Origin: Oehlia diaphana | Lineage: Eukaryota; Glomeromycota; Glomeromycetes; Glomerales; Glomeraceae | Length of the DNA stretch: 64,000 nt | Reading direction: 5' to 3' | NCBI GenBank assembly: GCA_003833135.1 | Contig: QZLH01000189.1 | Coordinates: 8,288 to 72,287, forward strand | Shown: positions 53,399 through 64,000 of the stretch, in pieces | Layout of the letters: each line of letters opens with the position of its first letter | Position numbering within the stretch: position 1 is the first letter of the stretch | Program-made: the position numbers and the translations under genes | Notes under the pieces: model-generated | The model's input: only the letters and a program-made list of their open reading frames with translations | What the model was told of the DNA's origin: nothing | Database searches by the model: none

Positions 53399-56300
53399 TT
53401 ACATATAATTGTGCTCCACAGGAATGCTTGCGTTTATAGCAGCTTCCTTGTCTTTTTCAGATAATTCAGGTTTACTTGGATTACTAGATAATCTTCTTTT
53501 TTTTTCTATATCGACAGCAGCTTGATGAGCTTTAGCAGCTTTATCTACTAGATTTTCTACTTCTTTAACGATTTTTTTGATGGTTTTGAACCATGATGGT
53601 TCGTTATCTTGAACATTATTCTCTTGAACATTATTCTCTTGTTCATTGTTCTTTTGTACATTGTTCTCTTGTACATATATATGGATAATATTAATTATGA
53701 TATTATTATCTAATTTATTATAATCAGGTGGTAATATATTTTTTAACGTACTTATATCACATTCATTATAAGGGGAGGGCAACGATTCTTTTAATGCAGT
53801 TAAATTCTCATCATCCTTTTCACTGTAAGGAGGAGGTGGTGGTATTTCTTCACCAAACATTTCATAATCAATTAGACATAATTTTTCATCAAATTCTTCT
53901 ACGGAATTATAATAATTATATAAATAATTTTTTGCTGAAATATTGAGTAAAATCTTCGTATCATTCGCATCATTCGCATCATTCAAATCGGTTGCAATTT
54001 TAACTGCATTCTCTGAAATCACTATATCATCCAAATAATTCTGATGTTTAAGTATTTCATCAACATCAAAACTCACTTCATAATTATCCAGATACAATGT
54101 ATCATCAAATTCATCTGTAAAAGAATGATTTCTGTATTGAGGTAAATCCTCCACATCAACATCATTTACATATTTTACAATATTCACATCGCTCACGACT
54201 GCATCATATAAAATATTTACATTATCATCCAAATATTTCTGATGTCCAAGTATTTCATCAACATCAAAAATTATTTCATAGTTATCTATATACAATGTAT
54301 AATCAAATCCTTCCGTAAGATTATAATTATTATGTTGAAGTAAGTCCTTCGCATCGCTCACATCACTCACATTATTTACAACTGCGTATTTTGAAATAAT
54401 TACATCATCATCTAAATATTTCTGATGTTCGAGTATTTTATCAACATCAAAAATTATTTCATGGTTATCTATATACGATGTATCATCAAACTCTTCCGTA
54501 TGATGATCGCTATAGTGAGATAAATCCTTTACGTCATTCATATCATTCACTTCATTTACATCATTTACATCATTCACATCATTTGCAACTGCATTATATG
54601 AAATTATTATATCATCTGAATAATTCCGACGTTTAAGCATTTCATCGTTAAAAATATTATCTAGATGATTCACATTATTCATATCATTTACTACCGCATC
54701 TGTATTATCTGGAATAACTATATCCTGTTTAACAGCCTTAATCTCTTCTATGACATTAGCATTTGCAGCTTCTTGTTCAGCATCATCTGCGTCATTTGTA
54801 TTGTCAGTGCTGGGTATTTTCTTTTCTGTGGACGGTTTCTTCTCGATGGTTGATTCCTCAAAGATTGATTCCTCCTCGACATTACTTTCTAAGATTTCTT
54901 TTAATTTCGATAAATTCGATATAATTTCACCCCCTTTTCTATTTCCCTCTAAAATTTCTTTTAAATTTGATAAAATCAGTTCAATTTCATCTTTTCTTTC
55001 ACTTTCTCTCCCTAATACTTCTTTTAATTTTAATAAAGTTTGTTCATCAATAACTTTATCCTCTAACGATTTGATATATTCAATTTTATCCTTTCTCTCG
55101 TTTTCTTTTCTTTTTTTATCTAAAATTTCTTTTAGTTTCGATATAATCGAATGCTCATTAATAGCTCTGTCCTCTAATAATTTAATATATTCAATTTCAG
55201 TTTCATTAATATTCTTATAAATTTTACGTCGTTCTTCAAATAACTTGTTTACTCTTTCAATAATTTGTTTACGTTGTTGCTGAGGATCTTTTTGAGGATT
55301 AGTCTTTTTTATTTTTGGAAAACCTAATTTACGATTTTTTGAAATCGAAGTGGGAGTATCAGGAGTAGTGGAAGTAGAGTAAAAAGTGTAAGAAGATAAA
55401 GGTCGTGAAGGGGTAGTCATGGAAGTTGAAGTGACAGGGAAATTAGACCAGATATCGAAATTCGATTCAATCTATTATAAAAAATTTATAAGAAAAACAT
55501 TCATATACGTTTATTTATAATAAGAAAGATTTATTTTTTTATTTACCTCATTTTTGATTTCTACTTTTTGAGTATTTTCTTTTACAACATATAGGACTTC
55601 TACAGCTTTAAAAGTTAATTGTTTTTTCACATGAGTATTAATTATATCATTACAAAGGGGAGTTATTTTTTTAATGTATCCTTTTATTTGAGGGAAAAAT
55701 TCTTCAAGAATACGTTGGATTAAATGTAAGTATCCGATTAAAAGGGTATCGATATTGTCAGGTAAAGAATATCCTAATATTTCCCTAAAAAAAAAAAAAA
55801 AAGGTTTTTAATGGTTTCCAGTAAAATTCGAAAAAAAAGAACGAAAATGAAATTTATTCTTACCCTCCAGTTTTAAGAACTTTATATTCAAGGTTTCGAT
55901 ATTTTGTATTTTTTCTTTTTACTCTTTCAAATTCTTTAGTTGATAATTTAATCAATTTTCTAATAAATTTTTTAATACTATCTAATTGAAGATTATTTTC
56001 CAAAGATTGTTGATGTAATTTAAAATAAATTTCATGCATTTCTTTCCAATCATCATACCACAACCCAGCGGAATATTCGAACTAAATTAAAGTGGCGCAG
56101 CAATAAAGTTTCAATTTTGTGGCTGGATATAACATTTTGAAAGAAAAAAAAATTTTTTTTTTTTTATGTCACTTACGTTCAAGACATGAGCAACGGAAGA
56201 AAAAGCGGACAAATATTCGCTATTCACAACATTATAAATAGTTTCAATAACTTTGCCACCTGTTGATACAGCATTTTCAAATTTTGATTGATCATCTTCA

Positions 56301-56993
56301 ATTATTCGCAAGCAAGTTCGAATTTCACGAAGTCTGAAGATAATATTAGCATTAATATAATTTGATTTTCTGTAAACTTTCCAGGATTTCGAGACAGTTT
56401 TGTATAAAGAAACACGAGTATCTGAATGGATCATATCAACAGATTGAAAAAGTATGCATAATACTGAAGACATGGCGTTTCTAAATATAAAAAGTGTTTA
56501 ATATGATTGGTTAAAGCATTTGAATAACTTTACATACTATAATTTATAGTAACATGTTTGAAAAAAGTGTACATACAGAAATAATTCTAATTGTACTATA
56601 GTTGAGTCATTGTAATGAGTCCATTTATAATCTGAAAGATGGTTTGCAGCTTTAAGAGCGAAGTCTATCACTAAATATATGAAAAAAAAAAGTTAAAATA
56701 AAGAAGAATTAAAATGATAAAAATCGTATAATATAAACAAAATTACCATGCCTATCTTCAATTCTTTCATTAGGACGTACCAAGTCTTCCATTAAACGAA
56801 TTGTTTCACTCAAAGCATAGTTATAAGCTCTAAATAGGTAATGTTTTCAGGAAAGAAAGAAATTTAGCAATTAGCACATACTTTCTTTTTTTATTCATTT
56901 GCATACTTACAAACAATTTTCATCGGCTAATAATTTAAGAATATCATGATATTTTTTACTATGCGTGTCTAATATAGCTATGTTCGAAGTCAT
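53399..56993 (-). CDS. Array gene copy C
   Basis: Seven exons (56993-56911, 56829-56747, 56670-56577, 56480-56177, 56081-55864, 55784-55547, 55471-53399), all in phase; 1030 residues. Exon lengths 83/83/94/304/218/238/2073 mirror copy A (83/86/94/316/203/238/2166). The N-terminal landmarks are kept (REIRTCLRIIEDDQS, FEYSAGLWYDDWKEM, LKTGG). Exon 7 has a short linker (RPLSSYTFYSTSTTPDTPTS), charged coiled-coil repeats (LEDKVIDEQTLLKLKEVL), then several DNYEIIFDVDEILGHQKYL-type acidic repeats, PPPPPYSEKDDENL, LPPDYNKLD, four or five VQENN copies and the tail KTIKKIVKEVENLVDKAAKA. Function unknown; almost certainly a recent duplicate of A. Confidence 0.78.
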
Positions 56994-59602
56994 TTTTTTT
57001 TTTTTTTTGAAAAAAAAAAGACAACTACAGTAGCTATAATGTCTTAGTAAAAATGATACGATAAATAAATAGCTTTTGGCCTTGTTACACAAATGACGCT
57101 ATTGTTAATGAATCGTGCTGGTTTAAAAATGGGTATATTGACTTTCTTATTTTACAATAGTTTTTAATTACCAATCATATATTAAAATATTTTAAAACAT
57201 GTAAACCGTGTTTTATTTTAGGTTTGAAAGTAAAATCACATATTAATTAGGAGAAAAAAATAATAAAATGTTAAAATATATTAATAGTTCTTCCGACAAT
57301 CGTAATCGTAATTATGCAAGTAATTGCTAATCATACATGATCTTTAGACAATCTTAAAAATATTTCTGATTAAATTGATTAAATGATAAAATAGGTAGCC
57401 TTGAATGACAAAAATATATTAATTTGTTTTTTTTTTTGGCAACTATACACATCGTATTGTATTATATTATTCTTATTAATATTATCGTTATATATATAGC
57501 ATTAAAAAAAAAAAGACCAATAAAAAAAAATATACATATTTAGTTATTAAAAAAAATAAAAAATAAATTATTAATATGACCTAATAATAAATAGTTAAAT
57601 ACTAAAAAAGTGATTTGAACAAAGTTCACCTATTATCCTAAGTAAAACTATAACTTTATGATGATATGAAAGATTTTCATCTTGCTAATCTAATAATGTA
57701 CTATTCCGTTTACATTGTGTACGGAGTACATAACATATGCACTCACGGCGGCATCACGCATTAGATGCACAGACATGATAAGAAATCCTTTGAAAAAACA
57801 TCTCAATAGTGGAATATTCGTAAAGAATAAATTAAGCGAAGAAAAGATTTCCTACAGAGATCGATACTAGTCTAAAAAACGGTCAAAAAATACCACGAGT
57901 GTAGATATTGAATATCATAAGAAAAAATTCTCCGAACTGTGTGATGTAGCTATGATGTCAAAGCCAACTATTTTAACAAACTTAAAGAACCCTTTTTCAG
58001 ATTGATAAAAAAAATTTTGAAACCCAAAAGAAAAGCATTTTTCTTTATTTATATTTCCATGCATAAAATCACACCAAAATTGTTTTTTTCTATGACTTAT
58101 TGATTGATTCGTTCTAATAAGTATAAATGGCGAAGTGGTTTCTTGTGTTTCAAAACGGATAGGGCTCGTGTTACGTGCTACGTTCAATAGAATTTACGTC
58201 AAAATCTGACTAATCGAATTCCGAACTCTTAACATCAATTACATCGATTTTTTTTTTTGAATTTTAACTTTTATAGTAAAAGACAATTGATGCTATTTTG
58301 AAGCTAGAAAATAATTATAGTAACAGATAGATATGGTAAAATAAAATTGCAAAAAAAAAATTGATAGACGCCCGACATGTCTACCGTCTAATATTAATTG
58401 CATGTAGAATCGATTTAGAATAGCCGGAATCAAATATTCAGATCATTATTCAGAATTAGAAGATTAAAACCAATTAGAAACGATTAAATCAATTCTTAAA
58501 TCAATCTTAAAGGTTTGATTATCGACTCGACCTTTAAAAAAAAAATGATAATTGAATTTTTGTCGCCATATTTAAGAATTCAGACGAAGGATTTTTCATA
58601 AATCATTATTATTAGATTAGGATAGGACAATTTTTAAATATTTAAAATAATTATTTTATATCTTTCGATTTCATAATATACTGTATATATATATATATAA
58701 AATTATTACAAATAAAAATCAAAGAAAGAAATTCTTGTACTTATTATCATTCGCAAATTCGGAATGAAAATGAATTCAGTACTGAATTGAAGAATTTTTC
58801 CAATTTTTCCACTACTTTGTCACATAATGTAAATGTTGAATTAAAATAGTTTTTAACGATTATTACTAACTATAATTTCTTAAATGTTATAATTAGTATT
58901 TTAAAACATATCGGCATATTTCTTAATTGAAGATTGCTGTGGTTGATTATATATTAACGAATTTATTTCTTTCAAATTCTTAAATCAATATACGTAACGG
59001 ATACTTTCAGTAGTAGTAGTGAAATAAACAAATATGCTTCTCCTGAGTTTGCGAGTTTGCGAAAAATCCATGATGTGATAAACGCATGCACACAAAGATT
59101 TTTACGTTCATGAGAACGGTGAGAACAGAACAGACTTAAAGAAGTCGTTATAAGGAGCTAAATTAAAGAGATAAAGAGAGTCATAAGCAACTTAAAATTA
59201 ATACCAACTTGAAAGCAGGATGAACATCTATTGAAGATTAGGATTATCAAAATTTCGCGGAATTTTACTCTATATTTACCGATACTCCGATAGTACATGT
59301 ACTGATAATTTTTGCTATTTTATTATGAAAATTCAGCTAAACTTTTAAGAGTAACGTCCCTCGTACATATAGAGTATCGTACATTGAAAAATAAATTATA
59401 AATTATTTTTTTATTTATTTTAATAAATACAGTATATTATGTATGATCTGAAATAAATTACATAAGAGAAATTAAAAGAAATTAAGTAGTTATATTGAAA
59501 CTACATGATGAATTTTTTTTTTTTGATGATTATTAAACTACATAAAATTATCTTAAAATTTACTTAGAAAAAAAAACTTTTTTCTTAGATTTTTTCTTAG
59601 AT
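56994..59602. other. Region between array copies C and D
   Basis: 57000-58600 is homologous to 43600-45100 upstream of copy A, including the TTGTTACAC motif (about 57082) and 'tttacattgtgtacg'. The remainder is AT-rich, with (TA)n at 58686-58703. No convincing gene. Confidence 0.5.
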
Positions 59603-62600
59603 TTAAAATGCAACTTCTTCCTTTTCAATTACTTTTTCAATTATTTCTTCTTTTTCAACCATTTTTTCAATTATTTCTTCTTTTTCAACCATTTTTTCAA
59701 TTATTTCTTCTTTTTCAACTATTTCTTCAATTATTTCTTCATCTTCCTTTATTTCATTAACGGATAAACTAGAATTATTATCATATAAACTAGATCTTAA
59801 AACAGCCTCCCTGTGAGCTTTGGCGGCTTTATCAACAATATTTTCAACTTCCTTAACTATTTTCCTAACGGTTTTTAAAAATACTGAACCTTCATAATCA
59901 TCTGGTTGTTGCGGTTGTTGCACATTATTTACATTTTGGACATTTTGGATAATATTATATTGATTTATTTGATTTATTTGATTTACTTGATTTACTTGAT
60001 TTACTGTAACTATATTTTCTATGTTCGGATTATTGCTTTCCTTCACTTCTGAATCTTCTGAATGAGTTAAAATTATTTCAGGAAGGATTACTTTCTCACT
60101 ATCACTATGTACACTGTCCCCATCATCACATTTTCTACATTCTTCTCTCTCATTCTCTTCAACATTCATATTAATCTCGTCTTTCTTAAGTTGTTGTTCT
60201 TCTGAATGAGACTCGGATGAAATTATATTTTCAACAACATCATTATTTTCATCATTTTTCTCTTTCTCATTCTCCTCAACATCTATATTATTATCTTTCT
60301 TAGGTTCTTCCTCTTCTGAATGAGACTCGGATGAATTTATATTCTCAACAACAACATGGTTTTCATCATTTTCCTCTTTCTCGTTTTCCTCAACATCTAT
60401 ATTATTATCTTTCTTGAGTTGTTCTTCTTCTGAATGAGACTCGGAAGGATTTATACTCTGAATATCAACATTATTTTCATTGCTTTCCTTTTTCTCGTTC
60501 TCATCAATCTCTAGATTATCGCTTTTCACTTCTTTTAAATCATTAATTTCTCTAGTCAAAATAGTTTCAAAAGGTTTTACTTCGTCTACTTCCTCTTTAG
60601 TATTGTCTACACTCTTATCGGGATTCATTTCAACTTCACTAATTTCTTTAGTCAAAACTGTTTCAGCAGAAGATTCTATTTCTTTATGTACATTAATTTC
60701 ACGACTCTCTTCAATTTTTTTACTTTCTTCTTTTATTTCAAAATTATTTACATCCTTATTAGTGATTTTCGTGTTATTATTACTTTCTATATATTTATAT
60801 ATAATAATTTCGCGAGTTTCTGGAGGAGTATTATATATATTCTTGATCTCGTAATTATTATAAATAATTGGTTCAGGTTCAGAAACGAATGGAATTTGTG
60901 GTAATGAAGGTGATGATGTTTCTTTTCTTTTTTCCTCTAAAATTTCATTCAATTTTGCCAAAATTGAATCTGAAAAATTATCAGAATTTTTATCAAAAAC
61001 TTTATCTTCATCTTTAGTATTCACTAGTAATTCGTTATAATGTTTCTTAGTAAGCTCAATATCTTTTTTAATCTTAAGTCTTTCTTCAAATAATCTTTTT
61101 ACGTCATCGATTATACGTTTACGTGTACATTGTTGTTTTAAACTTGATAAAGATCTCGTTACTTTTGTTGGAATTTCTCGAACGCTTATTCTACGACGTT
61201 TTTTTGATTTTTCCTCTTGGGATGGAGAAGTTTTTTCCTCTTTGGGTAAAGAAATCTTTTCCTCATGAGATAAAGGAGTTAAGGTACGAGTTGGAGTATT
61301 TGGAGCAGGATTATAAATAGATTGTGATGGGGAAGAAAATGAAGTATATGCCGAAACAGGAGTGTCGGGAGGCATATTATGTTGAAAAGGTTCTCCATTA
61401 GGCGAAGAAGTAATGATGTCATTTGGTTTATTTTGTGAAGAAGCATAATGAAAAGAAGGAGGAGCGGATAAAGATCGTACAGGAGGAGTTGGTGAAGGAA
61501 CATGATAACTGGACCATTTTTCAAAACTTAATTCAACCTAATGTTGTTTTTTAAATTTCGTATGTTAATAAAAAAAAAAAATAGTTTTAATAATTTAAAA
61601 CATGAAATCAAATATTTACCTCATTTTTGATTTCTACGTTTTCAGTACTTTCTTTTATAAAATATAAAATTTCTATAGCTTTAAATGTTAATTGTTTTTT
61701 CACATGGGTTTCAACTATTTCATTGCAGAATGAAATCAAATCTTTAATATATTTTTTTAATTGAAGAGGGAATTTTTCAAAAAGTTTTTGAATTAATTGT
61801 AAGTATCCAAATAAAAGAGTTTCAATATTATCAGGTAAAGAATATCCTCCTATTAAGCTGTAAATAAATAAAATAAATTAAATAAATTAAATAAATTAAT
61901 TAATTAATTTTGTAAAATAAAAAAGGTATATAAACATATTATAATAAAAAGAAAAGTATTTACCCTCCAGATTTTAGCATTTTGTATTCAAATTTTCGAT
62001 ACTTAGTATTCTTTCTTTTCACTCTTACGAATTCTTTCTTTGATAATTTCATTAATTTTCTATAAAACTTTCTAATGGATCTTGATTCGGGAATATTTTG
62101 ATTTTGTGAACATAATAAAAAAAATTTTTCACGTCTATCTATCCAATCGTAATACCATTCCCCAGCAGGATATTCAAACTATTGATGTAGAGGAATAAAT
62201 AAATAAATAAATAAAAATAAATAAATTTATTTATAAAAAAAAGTAAATTAATACTCACATCTAAAACTTTAATAAAAGAACCAAAAGCGGACAAATATTC
62301 TTTTTGAGCAACACTAACGACAACATCAAAAAAATTACCGCCTATCTTGAATGCTAAATCAGCATTAGATTTGTCATCTTTAATCTTTCGTAAACAATTT
62401 CTAATTTCACGAAGACTGAATATGATATTTGAGTTAATTATACTCGTATTCCTATAAATTGCCCAAAATTTTGAAATTGATTTATAAAAAGTAGCACGAG
62501 TCTTTGAATCTATCATTTTAATAGATTTGGAAAGTATGTGCAACACTGAAGACATGGCGTGACTGCATAAATAAATTGAAAAATGATTAAATGATTAGTA

Positions 62601-62970
62601 AAAGTGAAATGAGTCAACATAATACATTATTTTATTAAATTAAACTTACAGAAAAAATTCTAGTTGCGCTATAGTTGAATTATCATAACAAATCCATTCA
62701 TAATTTGAAAGATGTCCTGCTGCTTTAAAAGCAAAGTTCACCACTAAAAAGAAAAAAAAAAATATTAGGATAAGCGAAGTGAATCAAGTGATATTAAAAC
62801 GAAGGGTAATGAGAAAAACCATACCTATCCTATCTTCAATATCCTCTTTAGGACAACCAACCAAATTATCCATTAAACGAATAGTTTCTTCTAACGCATA
62901 ATTATATGCTCTAAGAAGAGATAATATTTTAAGAGAAAATTTAGTGTGTGCGCATATATATATTTTTTTC

Positions 62971-63001
<31 letters not shown>

Positions 63002-63147
63002 CATAAACAAACTTACAAACTATGGTTATCTGCCAACAACTTGAGAGTCTCATCATATTCTCTAATTTGTATATCCGATAATCTAGTTTCTAAAATAATT
63101 GAATTATCATCTGAATGTTCACTATGAATGCTATGGATTGAACTCAT
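59603..63147 (-). CDS. Array gene copy D (diverged)
   Basis: Seven exons (63147-63017, 62910-62825, 62743-62650, 62562-62259, 62178-61964, 61857-61620, 61537-59603), in phase; 1000 residues. Exons 3 and 6 keep exactly 94 and 238 nt. Exon 1 has 16 extra codons (SIHSIHSEHSDDNS). N-terminal landmarks: MSSVLHILSKSIKMIDSKTR, FEYPAGEWYYDWIDR, ETHVKKQLTFKAIEILY. Exon 7 is wholly different in its middle: a Pro/Ser linker (VPSPTPPVRSLSAPP), then about three 41-residue repeats with EENEKEENDENHVVVENINS and SESHSEEE, yet it retains the family tail KTVRKIVKEVENIVDKAAKA. It ends in about five 10-residue EEIIEKMVEK repeats. The PPxY region is missing. It is the oldest branch of the array. Function unknown. 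Confidence 0.76.
59620..60520 (-). repeat. Two internal coding repeats in copy D
   Basis: Glu/Lys 30-bp units (EEIIEKMVEK type) at about 59620-59740 and 123-bp acidic units (41 codons, SESHSEEE) at about 60150-60520. Both are absent from copies A-C, showing independent repeat turnover in exon 7. Confidence 0.8.
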
Positions 63148-64000
63148 GTTTATATCTAAGAAAAGTTTTTAAAATTTTTTTTGATGAAAATAAAAAAAAG
63201 ATAAAACGTGCTTTTTAAAAAAAAATTTCGATTATGAATGTAACATTTATAAAACGGAGTTAATAAACCGAAATTTGAAAAAAAGCGTCGTTTTTTTTAA
63301 CAAGGAGATAGGATTTGCAATTTTAATTGTGTTTTAAATAATTTATTCACCCTGTATGGACATTTAAATTCACACAAATAATACTAAATGTTTACGCATA
63401 ATCGAAAAAGAAAAAAAATAAAGAGATGGACATAATCATACAATACATGAATATTTATTTATTACACAAATTATTTGTCCAATGTAATACATATTAATTG
63501 AGATATAAACAATAATAATATAACGATTAATAATATTACATGTAAATCTATAAAAGAAAAAGGAAAAGTTAACATGGTCGCACTGATATAAAAATCTTAT
63601 TTCACAAGCTTTTCATGAGAAAATTTTAATAAATTTTATAAAACTGTGTTTGATCAAAATTTCTTTGTTAAAGTTTTAAAAAATTCAATTTGGAAATTAA
63701 TTCAATCCCATAAAGTCCATCAATATGTAAGAATAAATAAATAAATTAATTCCGCATAAGCCCTGAATGTTTTAGCTTTTAAATAAAGTATTTCCGGTTA
63801 ATCGGCATCTCCGGTACATATACCCAAAAATAATATTATAATTGTTTCTAAAAACATATTTATGGAGAACATTATTGGTTAATTTCCATCTTGTGTAATT
63901 TGAGCAACGTTACATTCGGTATATACTACTAAAATATCTAAAATATCTGGACATGGATTGTTTTTATGAAAGTTACACTTCATTTAGTTATTTTTGTTTC
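63148..64000. other. 5' flank of copy D and window end
   Basis: AT-rich. No clear match to the shared upstream block of A-C and no TTGTTACAC motif. No gene seen to the end of the window. Confidence 0.45.

Overview
The window looks like nuclear DNA of a Glomeromycotina fungus (Rhizophagus-like arbuscular mycorrhizal fungus). The DNA is very AT-rich. Genes carry many short GT-AG introns (about 60-110 nt), homopolymer and T(n)A(n) tracts are common, and there is an F-box/LRR-like protein with poly-Q, a duplicated lineage-specific gene family and abundant non-autonomous transposon debris. No organism name can be proved from the sequence alone.

Layout. 1-9.4 kb is a gene-poor repeat block: degenerate tandem repeats, two hairpin-forming minisatellites, long palindromes, and at least three short inverted-repeat elements with perfect or near-perfect 8-bp flanking duplications (hAT-like MITEs). 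One 1.8-kb element sits inside a decayed transposon-like ORF. 9.9-38.6 kb is the conserved part: mitochondrial ribosomal protein uL11m (+), a 12-exon F-box/WD40 protein with C-terminal ubiquitin-interacting motifs (-), methylenetetrahydrofolate reductase (+, divergent from the F-box gene across 163 bp), a C2H2 zinc-finger protein (-), an F-box protein with poly-Q (-), a 3.6-kb gap, a second zinc-finger protein (-), a TDG/MUG-type DNA glycosylase pseudogene (+), a small unknown gene (+), a THEP1-like NTPase (+), an unknown 192-residue protein (-), a membrane-anchored GT5-like glycosyltransferase (-) and a 15-exon P-type cation ATPase with an unusual N-terminal extension (+).

39.9-63.2 kb is a tandem array, all on the minus strand, of one unrecognised gene family. 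Copies A, C and D are intact (7 exons each; 1061, 1030 and 1000 residues). Copy B is split into a frameshifted N-terminal pseudogene and a separate C-terminal ORF. A further relic lies between A and B. The family has a conserved helical N-terminal part with near-invariant exon lengths, then a Ser/Thr-rich linker, a coiled coil, a fast-evolving acidic repeat region, PPxY-type mini-repeats (A, B, C) and a conserved C-terminal helix. No known domain is assigned. This array is the best candidate for an undescribed system here.

The conserved genes belong to unrelated processes (mitochondrial translation, ubiquitin ligation, one-carbon metabolism, transcription, ion transport) and show no operon-like logic. 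Gene models below were joined by hand from splice signals and reading frame; none is backed by transcript data.
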